Source: Gordionus sp. m RMFG-2023 (Eukaryota; Nematomorpha; Gordioida; Chordodea; Parachordodidae). From it: a stretch of DNA of 64,000 bases. The stretch is taken from the NCBI RefSeq assembly GCF_954871325.1, contig NC_088777.1, positions 41,269,366-41,333,365 of the forward strand, read 5' to 3'. Shown here in pieces: positions 1 to 9,859 of this stretch (position 1 is its first letter; the number at the start of each line of letters is the position of its first letter). A program made the position numbers and the translations under genes. The notes beneath the pieces were generated by a model that saw only the letters and a program-made list of their open reading frames with translations, did no database searches and had not been told where the DNA came from.

Positions 1-37
1 TTTTAAATTTATAAAATAAATATAACTAGTTTTATAG

Positions 38-3000
38 GAACGGATTTAATGTATTATTATATGGGGTTGGCTCAAAATATGATTTACTCGAAACTTATAT
101 TCTGAATTGCTTGAAAAATTCATTTACGCACATTGTTATTCAAGGATATATGGTGGATATCAACTTAAAAATAGTATAAATCGATTTATGAGAAATATAT
201 TATTAAATTTCAATATTTATCAAATAATATTTAATTAAAACCTAATATATGTTTTTTATGTTAAGAAGCATTTTTAAAAATATATAAGCACATATTATAG
301 ATATAGAAATTTAGAATATGATTTGATATAATTCTGTTATTATAGATAACTGATACAATATTAAACATGATTGAAATCCCGCAGAAATTTATTCAATTAG
401 GTCATATAGAAAGATCTATTGATAACTTTCTTTCTAGACCAGGTTTACAATAAATGATTTGATTTTAATTTAAGTTTAGAAAATAATAGAAAAGAGTATT
501 TTATCGTGGTCCACAGCTTAGATTCTATTAATCATCAAACTGAACAGATATTGAACTTTTTATTAAATCTAGTACAAATTGGGAATATCCATATAATAGC
601 ATCTATAGATAAGATAAATAATGGAACAAGTATATAAAAAGCAACTGAGACTTTATTTAAAATACCTTATTTTTATTTAAAAATATGATAGAATTTCAGT
701 CAAATATGAAAAAAAGGAAAGGGTTGATATAATTTTTGTTTAATCATATTTCCATTTAGGTTATACATAATTTTAACCTTTGAAAGTAGCTAAGTTTCGG
801 GTTTAATGACCTAACATTTAATAAAATATAAATATATTGAATATTTTAAAATCTTTTAAACCTAAAATGATTCTTTATCTTTCTCAATAAACTTTATTAG
901 TTTAAAATCAATACACATTAATACACAGGGACCCGAACTGTTATTTATAACGGCTCATTTTGGTTACGGTTCAGTATGTAAAAAATTATGGTTACATTTT
1001 GGTTATGGTTCTTAAGAAGAAATTTATAAAGGTTCGGTTCAGCTAATTTTAAAGGTTTATAAAGGTTCATTATGATTAGAAATTTTTTTTTTTATTGAAG
1101 CAACACCATCTTCTAATTTATTTTTATTATTAACATCTATAAATTATATATATAAAAAAAATATAAGATTCAAAATAACCTTTAAATATATTATTTGAAC
1201 ATATAAGTAATATATTTTCTAATATAAATGGATTCCTTTTTGTTTTTTGTGACGATAACACAAATTTTAGCCCCGAACACAAATTTTAGCCCCAAAAAAG
1301 CCCTTTCTACAGAAACTTGTGTTTCGGGAACCGCCAGTCCTATAAGAGCAAGTTTATATAATTATGGATATTCAAATTATTTCTATTTCTAAAATATAAA
1401 AACTGAACCGGTTTAACCGTTTTTTTATAAAGGTTCTTTTTACTTTTTCAAAAAATAATTATATTAGTTATGGTTATGGTTCAGATTAGTGATCTGCATC
1501 GGGCCTAATTTTTCAAGCCCGGCCTGGACCGAAATTTTTTTTAAAAAAGTTTTGCCGGCCCGGTTTGAACCGGAATTTTTTTAAAAAAATTTACCGGCTT
1601 GGCCCGAATTTACTTAAATATAGAAATTAATTTTTATAATTACTCAAAATAAAAGACATATGTTATATGGCTTTTAGTTTCAATAAATAAAATCAAAAAT
1701 TTTTATTTTACATAAAAAATTCAATATAAAATTGATAAATTTAGATATATTTAGAAAAAATTCCAAAATCCGACCCGACCCAGCACGAATTTTTTAAAAA
1801 TATTAGGCCCGGCCCGAACCCGATTATTTTAAAATAGGGTATGGGCCGGGCCTAACTTTGCAGATCTCTAGTTCAGATATTTATAACAGTTTGTTATGGT
1901 TCACTCCGGGTCCCTGGTAATACGTCATGGATGTTTATATTGTGGTATCCACTTTTATATTTAATTGAGGTTTTTCTAATACATACTGTAAATTTTTAAT
2001 GTGGCTAAGAATTTAATTGTATTTTTTAATATAGTTTAAAATTATAATGTAAATTTTCATATTTTTTTTATGCTTATATTTTTATTAATCTATTTAATTA
2101 AACTTATTAAACCTTTACCATTTTTTTGGACCTTTGTTAATTTTAAAATCGATTCTCTAAAGAAATTTATATGCTTATAGTAAAAGACAATAAAAATTTT
2201 CATTATTCAAAGATGGTAATAATTTCTTAGTAACAAGTCTATATTTTATGTCTATATCCCTTCCCTCTTTAAGGACTTGTTCTAATTTCATACTTCATAC
2301 CATAGCACTGCATTATATATCTTTTGAGTATTTAAAAAAATAGATCCAAGTCGATTCAACTAGAAGTTATTTTTTTGTTGGACTTGCACTACAATTTTTA
2401 AAGGTAGTATTTAAATCCAATCTTGATTTAACCAAAAAGAATATTAATTGGAACTTAGTAAAAAAACCAAATTTGAATTAAAAGCATAAAAATATGGGAG
2501 TAAGTCTCATTTAAATATTTTAAATTTTAACTTTTTATAAAAAAAATCAGGAAGTCTCTTCGATTTAAAATAAATATTTCTTGCCTAAAGAAAAATATTT
2601 GAGATCGCCTGGCCTAAATTCAGACAGGTTGAGTTTTGGTATATACGGAACATTACTTTATATATTATAATTGGGTTAATTAGTTATAAAAAAATAAATT
2701 ATTATTTTGAAAAAATTGTTTGTAACTATTTGAAAAACTTTGAAAAATAATAACTTTATATTCAATTTTTTATGATTATTATCCTAAAATATATACTATC
2801 ATTAAAAGTTTTTTACATTACACAATTTTTTTAACATAGCATATATGTAAATTAAAATGAATGACTTTAACTTAAAAAAGAATTTCACCATTTTTTTAAT
2901 ATTCATCCAGCAACATAAAAAAATTTAATTCCAAAAATTTAAAAACTTTATTGAAAAACACATGATAAGCTAGTCTTTTTTAAGTTTTAAAGCTTTTAAA

Positions 3001-3460
3001 GCAAGTTTTGAACACAACATTAAAATTAGACATAAATTTTAAATGATATTTAAATAATATAATGATGGCATATCAAAAAAAGGTTATTTATTTTTAATTA
3101 AGTTCACATGTTAGAAATTTTTTATTAACCCTGTAAGCTGTAATTCACTCTTTAAAAAAGTTTGGGACGAAAAATCTGACAGTTACAAGGAATTCAATTG
3201 GATACGCCATCACACGCCAACGCCTCGCTCTTTCTTGCAGGAGTCAAATTCTCAAGATTCTTGTTTCTTTTTGATTAACTCTACACATCCACAAAATGAC
3301 AACAATGGAGATGAAATTAAAAATGACGGAAACGATGCCTCTATTTTGTCTCTGAAACGCGTGTATTCCAGCCTCTCCGTAAATTCCAAAAAAGTCTTTG
3401 ACATTATGACGCTGGAAATTATGAAATTCGAATCAGATGTTTCAGATCTACCAAGTGATG
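38..3460 (+). CDS. ORC2: Origin recognition complex subunit 2, C-terminal part (5' end outside the window)
   Basis: ORC2 is a subunit of the six-protein complex that marks replication origins in the nucleus. Four exons join in phase: 38-173, 346-442, 480-629 and 3161-3460. The first carries the family's degenerate nucleotide-loop segment (GFNVLLYGVGSKYDLLE; human has GFNIVLYGLGSKRDLLE), then a beta strand (THIVIQGY). The third carries VVHSLDS and HIIASIDKIN, matching human LLIHNLDS and YLIASIDHLN. The fourth starts at the WD pair after that strand and contains YSSLSVNSKKVFDIM, matching the linker before the C-terminal winged helix (human LRSLTPNARGIFRLL). Introns are 172, 37 and 2531 nt; the last holds nested MITEs. 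The N-terminal half lies upstream of position 1. The winged-helix 3' end is not settled. One reading goes through a short intron after 3460 into about 3517-3598; another uses tiny exons near 6494 and 7768. Family identity is secure; the 3' end is not. Confidence 0.87.
926..1916. mobile_element. Non-autonomous hAT-like element with CAGGGACCCG ends
   Basis: The ends are inverted repeats (CAGGGACCCG at 926, CGGGTCCCTG ending at 1916). The flanks TTAATACA and GTAATACG agree at 6 of 8 positions, as expected for an old hAT 8-bp target duplication. The interior is made of scattered GGTTAYGGTTC-like repeats and has no open frame. It sits in the 2.5-kb ORC2 intron and has itself been hit by the element at 1487-1870. 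Confidence 0.75.
1487..1870. mobile_element. GGCCCGG-rich hAT MITE, nested copy
   Basis: A 384-bp element with inverted ends TAGTGATCTGCA / TGCAGATCTCTA and a perfect 8-bp target duplication GTTCAGAT (1479-1486 and 1871-1878). The interior alternates GGCCCGGCCC-type runs with A/T runs and has no open frame. It is inserted inside the older element 926-1916. A second copy lies in the opposite orientation at 53381-53813. Confidence 0.88.
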
Positions 3461-4510
3461 GTATAATTTTTTTTTTGTTTTTCAATATTTTTTAATTAAC
3501 AGGAAAGGGTTTTTAAGTCAAGATCGAGTGAGAATCTGGTGTTTTAAAATTCTAAATATTTTTAAAAAGGAGATCCTGGGAATTAAAAAAAAATAAGTTC
3601 TCTTCCGGTTTTTAGAAATGACCCCTTTCCTGGCGCTGATTCCCATAGCTTTGAAAAAACGTTCTATCTGGAAGTGGCTTGAAATAAATAACTAAATTTT
3701 GAACAATATAAAGGAGGCCGGGGTTATACTGCTATTGGTGTAAAAGGGAAACGCTTATAACTTTTTCATCTTTATAGCTAATTGTCTCAAATTTTGTCAA
3801 AAAAACGTCATTCTTTTCATACTAACTAACAATATGCATTTAATAGCGGGGACTACGCATTCATATGATATTGATCATATTCATAAACGACTTTTTCACC
3901 AACTTTTTTTTCAAATATTTCTTGCTCTGAGACAAACGTACTTCTTTGAATTAAAATGAACATGAATCTAATAACAGGCATTTTTTTTTGCCAGGTCGAA
4001 TTAAATCTGATATTTGATTCGAATTCGAATATTTACTAAATGCACTAATTTTACTCAATCAAAAAAAGATAAATATCCCAAGAATCATCCACTGGCATTT
4101 ATTGCTGACGAATTTCGGCTATGGAAAAAAATTCCCCGGAAAATAATTCCCAGGTAAATAATTCTCCGGAAAAAAAAAACCACGGAAAAAATTTCCTCGG
4201 AAAAAAATTCCCCATTTTTTAAATCCTATAAAATATTAAATTGTTTTTATAAAATTAACAATATAGGAAAAAATATCCCCGGAAAAAAAATCCCTAAAAT
4301 ATTTTTTGAGAAAATCGTCAAAAATTCCTGTAAAATTTTTCCAAATAAAAATTTCAAATAAAATAGTACTTGGGATTAATATTAAACCTAACAAAAACTT
4401 AAATTATTAATTAATACTAATAAATATAATGTATAATGTTATGGACTTATCCCGAACCCAGGTTTAGTGAAAATTAAACAAAGCAATATTTATAAAATAA
4501 ACGAATTGAA

Positions 4511-4690
4511 TACCTAGTCTCTCTGATATTATGCAGAATATTATGGCCAGCTCAGATTTTTTATTTTGGCCCGGATTTATAAATTCAAAAATTACCTAGT
4601 CTCTGTAATATTAAGCTAAATATTATTATAAGTTAAGTAATGATAATGGCCAGCTCCCATTTTTTATTTTGGCCCGGCATAAATTCATAT
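4511..4690. repeat. Two-copy imperfect tandem repeat
   Basis: Two direct copies about 100 bp apart share TACCTAGTCTCT, then TATTATGGCCAGCTC, then TTTTTTATTTTGGCCCGG. They lie inside the MULE next to the transposase 3' end. Function unknown; they look like a local duplication. Confidence 0.6.
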
Positions 4691-4784
4691 CATTTTTTGA
4701 CCCGTTTAAGGTCCACGGTCCAAAATACATTTTAAAATCAAGGCCCTTATTTATCTCGATAGTATATAAATGTAATTAGATCGT

Positions 4785-5615
4785 AAAAAGAAACCTAGAG
4801 TATTTTCGACGGCATTGATTGCGGCCTTTTCAAAATCCATATAAATTGTTATCGGATCTATGACTAAATTCCGTTCTTGGGCTTTTTCGAGTAAAATCTT
4901 AAAAATTTCTTCATACGTTGTATGTTTTTCTTTGTAACAAAAAATATGCCGTTGTAATAAACAGTGTTTTAAAGGGTATTCTAATTACATATAGCTGAAA
5001 AATAAATGAGGAGCCAATTTAAAATTTCCGTCTATATACAAAGTTTTCGTTTCGGCTAACATTTTATGCATATAATCGGTGGCAAATATAATTATTCGTT
5101 AATTAGAATCTCTGCCATTATCATGCAAAAGAAATCTCTCATTCGTGGGGGATCCGGTTGTAGCCCAATCCTCTAATATTAAAAGATATTTTCAATTAAA
5201 AAGTTATTTATAGCATAAATATGATTTAATTTGAAATGCTTAATTCTTCCAATGTGGCCAGAATAGGAGGAAACCTATTTATTTTGTGATTTCTAAGTGT
5301 CCTCTTGATACTATCTTCATTCGGAAGTCTTTTTCTGGATTCGGGAGACAATTTGGACATTTCTTCTGCTTATATTTGGCAAGTATTTTGATTTGTTTCA
5401 GAGGCTTTTCTTTTCATCGTGCTTATAGCATTTTCAATTTGATAATCATGTGGGTTTATAGGATGAATATGAGGCGTATTTTCCAATGTATAGTCATTTT
5501 CATTGTAATATTTCAAAATATCTGGGCATTTTTCAGCATTATATAATGTACATTTGTCTTTTAAGATTTGATAATTGTAGGAATAGCCCTCATGAAAAAT
5601 TTTAGCATGCTTTTT
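4785..5615 (-). pseudogene. MULE transposase remnant
   Basis: Read on the - strand. The 5' part (about 5615-5250) has cysteine/histidine spacing like a FLYWCH or WRKY-like zinc region (DKCTLYNAEKCP, then HIHPINPHD), followed by a segment resembling the linker of MULE transposases. The 3' part (about 5110-4785) matches the catalytic domain: YIDGNFKLAPHLF holds the first aspartate (DGNFK) and YMDFEKAAINAVE holds the second (DFEKAA), with PITI just before. The third acidic residue was not found. Several stops and at least one frame change interrupt it, so it is inactive as it stands. Confidence 0.75.
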
Positions 5616-7348
5616 TAACGGAAGAATAAAAATAAAAAATTTATTAAAATTATCAAAAATGTTTAAAATAGTAAAAGAAAATTTTATAAAAAGTAATAAA
5701 AAAACTAAATGAAAATCGTTTGTTTCAAAATTACATAGAATATATCACCCAAATATATAAATTTATTTATTCTTGAGCATAACTTTCCTTTCAACGTTAT
5801 AAATAATAATAATATCAGGGAACTAACTGGGATTATGTAATAACATTTCCGGAGTTGGAAACTTTCAAATAAAAAAGGTTTCTATTTTAAGATTATTGTC
5901 CTTCCTGTGTTTTCTTTGATGAATTAAATATATTAAAAATTATAATATTTATAAAAATAAACAAATATTATTTAGAATAAATAGTATATTTTTTGGTAAC
6001 GTTCAATTACTTGAGATTCTCTTTGAATTAAATAAGCTTTTGTAATTAGTGATTAGGATCAATCTTTTTTTGAAAATTTATAATCAGATACAATTTTTAA
6101 AATCAATAATATTAAACATAAAAATTTTCTATTATGTTATTTTTGTCCGGGATTCTAACTTATATAAACGAACGGAACAGAATAGTGTCATAATATTCAT
6201 TTTAATGTTATATATTAATTTTAACCTTAGTGGCGTGTTAGAAATAACCCCCTCCCCCTCTTCATGGTAAATATAATGTGGTTTAATTACCTATTTTCAT
6301 ATTATCTATTCAAGTCATGAAAAGTGGATTATGGAGATATCCTTTCTCTTTCTAGGGAAAAATTTGCTTTCACATTTTTCTTTTCAATTTTAAATTGTAA
6401 AACCTCTTTCATAATTTTCATATATTTCTATAAAAACCTATCGTGACAAATTTATACTTTTTATGCTCTCTACTAAATTATAAAATATAAAAGCTACCAA
6501 CCGATTTATCAATTCTCATTTAAAGATTGCCCTTTTGGATTTAAAAAAGAAATACTCTCAACGTTCAGAAAATACTAATATATTTTTTAGAAATATTTTC
6601 TTTATTTTAGCGGCGGGATTATTTTTTGATAATTTAAAAAAAAATTATTCGGGAAATTTTTTCCGGTTTTTTTTCCGGGGATTAATTTTCCCCCATATTT
6701 AATTTAAAATCTAAAAAATGGGGAATTTATTTCCGGGGAATTATCTTCCAGGAGAAATTTTTTCCTGGGATTTTTTTTCTGGGGAATTATTTTCCAGGGG
6801 ATTTTTTTGCGGGGAATTTTTTTCCGGTGAATTATTTTCGGGGATTTTTTTTCCGGATATTTATTATTTTCCGCTTACCATCAGCTTTGGAGATCATTAA
6901 AACTTAGAACGATACAATTAATATGTTTGGTATTATTAAATTAAATTTTTCTCTAGAATTATTTTGTTTGGGTATTATTTAATTTTTTAACTAATTAATA
7001 ATTTTTATATATTAATTAGTAATTTTTGAATTAATATCACTTGCCATCTACTTTAACATTTATTTACTTTCAATGCACAAATATTTTTATCAATAACCAA
7101 CTAAACTAAAATTTTTAAAATTTCACAAAGTAAAAATAAATAATAATCATGAATGAATATGTATATATAAATTGTTCAGGAGTCTTCCCATTTCTTTTTT
7201 TTACTATTCAACACTTCATATATTTTCGTTATATGACAACCATATTGGGCATAATCTTGTAGATACTTAACAACTAAATAACCTCAAAAATTGGAAGATG
7301 AATTAATACCCTTATGCAAATGAAATGAACTAACTCATGGTGGAGGCG

Positions 7349-7746
7349 AATGGTCCTGTCCTATATCTTTGACTGGGACCGGATTTATATTTTTTGAGGA
7401 CCAAAGTCCGGACGGGTCTTTTATTAGTATTTAAATTTGATCTATTAATATAATTTTTTACCTAATTTTTTTGCATATTTTATTTTATGTTATTTTTATA
7501 GAGGTATTTTAGTTTTTGTGAATATTTAGTTCATTTTTATTTGCAATATGAAAATTATAATTTTGTCAAAAAAGCATTTTAACGGGAACTAAATTAGGTA
7601 AAAACGAAATATTTAAAAAATAACAACAAAATAAAAAGACCAATCATAGGCCGATCTTTTTACTTAATACTACGGCTTGGATCGATTTTAAAAGATTATG
7701 GTTGGGTCCTGTTTAAACTAAAGATTGGACAAAGATCGGACCATGA
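7349..7746. mobile_element. MITE-like element with GGTCC-rich inverted ends
   Basis: The left end (AATGGTCCTGTCCTATATCT) and the right end (TTTGTCC...GATCGGACCAT read inverted) form imperfect inverted repeats. The interior is A/T-rich with GGACC/GGTCC blocks and no open frame. No clear target duplication is visible, so family and exact ends are open. Confidence 0.5.
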
Positions 7747-7767
7747 TCTTCACAAAACTCACTGAAG

Positions 7768-7811
7768 AAGAGGTCACAAAAATACCTCTTGATACAATGA
7801 AGATCCTATAG
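7768..7811 (+). CDS. Candidate last exon of ORC2 (weak)
   Basis: A short open stretch ending in TAG reads EVTKIPLDTMKIL. It resembles the ORC2 C-terminus, where an IPL/IPV-D motif follows the winged helix (human LLIPVDNGTL). A possible partner exon at 6494-6562 (TNRFINSHLKIALLDLKKK) joins in phase with both 3460 and this exon. However, that partner lies between the two inverted repeats of a MULE element, which argues against it. The match is short and could be chance. Confidence 0.22.
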
Positions 7812-8585
7812 CCAAAAATTAGTAAACGAAAAGGGCCTAATTTATATCCTTATTTATTATTTACCAATGAGATTATGCAAATGCTTAAAGATAGTTATAT
7901 ATATGGTATAAAATACTATGTTATGCTCCTTTTATTAGATGTTAAATTTGGTGCTATCATATTTAAAATTAAGACAAGAATAATATCATAAAAATAATTA
8001 TATATATTAAAAAATAGTTCTTATTATTTCTGTGGTCTCATTGGAGAAGGCTAAATTTAATTTGACTACGCCGAAAATACATTTTATTATATAAAATTGA
8101 ATTTTTAGCACATCTAAAGCAATTACCTAATTAGAGAGATTAAGGCTATGAGTGTTTCAATTCTTGAAATTATCATTGAAATTCTCGTACGCTCCAATTA
8201 GACGCACCCTAATAATAAAGTATTAGCGATGCCATGATTTTTGAATTGGGAATTGGCAAATAAAATTTTATAAAATTTATATATATATTTTTTTCACCAA
8301 ATTTTTCTTAACTTTTAAGATTCGATACCATTTCAAAATCTACTAAGACTATGCCGGGAAGAATTTTTGGTCGGCAATGAAATTGGGTTAAGGATACACT
8401 TGAGAGAATTTGTGGATCATGAAATTATTACTATAAAAAATGTAAAGTATATTACGTTTTAACAAAATGACATATAAATCTTGATATTAAATCCTTTATT
8501 TGTTTATTTATTTTTAAGCTTTTGCTGTCTTTAAATATTTTTAAATGATCTGTTATTGAAATATAAAATTTCAACGATGAGTTAC
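7812..8585. other. No gene recognised
   Basis: A/T-rich sequence between the ORC2 region and a LINE remnant. I see no open frame with coding character, no delimited repeat and no RNA gene. Confidence 0.4.
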
Positions 8586-8589
8586 ATCA

Positions 8590-9030
8590 TATCATTAGTC
8601 TCAGGCTTAACTGTGAATTAGTAACACCTTACCACGACATTTGTCAAACATGGTTAAACTCCAAAGGCCGCCACTGATACTGAGGTTGATTCCTCAATTA
8701 CTCAAAGTGCAACGACTAACCAAAGCCTTAAAATCATCCCGTTTTCCATCAACCCTTGAGCTATTAAACTATACATTTCCAATGGCAAATGCCTGATGGA
8801 CCTACTATGATCCTGTGAAAGAAAACGAATTCTAACTTGAGATTTTTTCGCCATCGAATATAAATTGTGGTTTCTGCATTACCTACTAACATATATTATT
8901 ACTCACAACTGCAGCGAGGCATGCTAACTACTGCAGCGTAAGAGTATGACCCTGAACACTGTCAAAACAAACTCTCTTAGTTTATTCAATCAGTTTCCAT
9001 AGGAAAATAAGATTTTATAAGCCAAAGGGA
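8590..9030 (+). pseudogene. Probable LINE (non-LTR retrotransposon) remnant
   Basis: Base composition rises sharply above its surroundings. The + strand reads a threonine/serine-rich stretch (AATDTEVDSSITQSATTNQS), then LKIIPFSI and AIKLYISNGKCLMDLL. This resembles the region just before the reverse-transcriptase core of LINE ORF2 proteins (form: AI.SFPNGSA.GPDGL). Many stops; fragment only. Confidence 0.4.
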
Positions 9031-9859
9031 AGGGAACAACTATATGATACAAAATAAGTTTACTGACATAGTAACATGGAGATTTTTTAAAATCATATCC
9101 TACTTTTTATCTCTTTCATGGCAAAACAAATTCATATTTGCACGATCGTTGGGAAACTCCAACTTTATATTTATGTAAACTTCCACTCCCATTATGAAAT
9201 TAGTTAAAAATTGTTAAAATTTTTCCATTTGATTTTATTAGAAATTATATTTGAAAATTAAATATATCTCTTGTAAATTTTTTTGAGATTGGAGTTTTAT
9301 ATTAGGTAACAAATTTATTTGTTTGAACACAGCGTTTATTTCGAAAGTTTAAAATCAAAACTCGACCGAGTTCGAACGTCCGATAGGAGTTCGACCGGAT
9401 CGGGGTAGGTTCATGTCAGGCTCAAAAAAACAACTATTTTAGCGCTAATAAAGAATAAAAGTAATTTTAAAAAAAACTGATATTAAATTCTTACCTGAGA
9501 TAATAATTATTTTAAAAAGTTAAATCAATTTTTTTTTAAAACAAAAATTTAGAAAACTTTCCATTTTCATATTTCTTCATTATTTTTAAGGATGAATCTG
9601 GAATCGAACAAATATACTTTAACATTAGTCGAAGAGCTTTATCAAATTTTATCCATCAAATCACATAGTTTTATTTTTTGATGTAATATTTCAAACGACA
9701 TGTTATATACAAAAATTTTTTAAAAATGAAATTTTGTAAATTTGCAAATTATTAAAATCATGAATATATTTTTAATAGTATTATATATAAAAAAAATTGT
9801 AACAATATTATGGGATATTTTGTAAAAAATATTTTAAAATTAGCCACGGACGAACTAAA
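9031..9859. other. No gene recognised
   Basis: A/T-rich 3' flank of the ACE-like gene, whose stop codon is at 9860-9862. A GC-richer patch at 9360-9430 has several CGA/TCG words but no frame or paired repeat that I can delimit. Confidence 0.35.

Larger units (their letters stand above)
4100..6886 (-). mobile_element. Mutator-like (MULE) DNA transposon with long repetitive inverted ends
   Basis: Two arms, about 4112-4330 and 6608-6886, are inverted copies of one another. Both are built from irregular repeats of a GGAAAA...TTCCCC unit of about 16-18 bp. Between them, on the - strand, lies a broken MULE transposase (4785-5615). Long TIRs and this transposase family fit a Mutator-like element. 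No 9-bp target duplication could be recognised, so the exact outer ends are uncertain. The element lies downstream of the last secure ORC2 exon. Confidence 0.7.

Noticed and set aside
5286-5546. 86-codon hydrophobic + strand frame
   Set aside because: It is the complement of the MULE transposase N-terminal part, which has recognisable motifs on the - strand.
6718-6900. Open frame with GELFSG/GEFFSG repeats
   Set aside because: It is the translation of the right MULE inverted repeat (GGGGAATTTTTTTCC units); no independent coding evidence.
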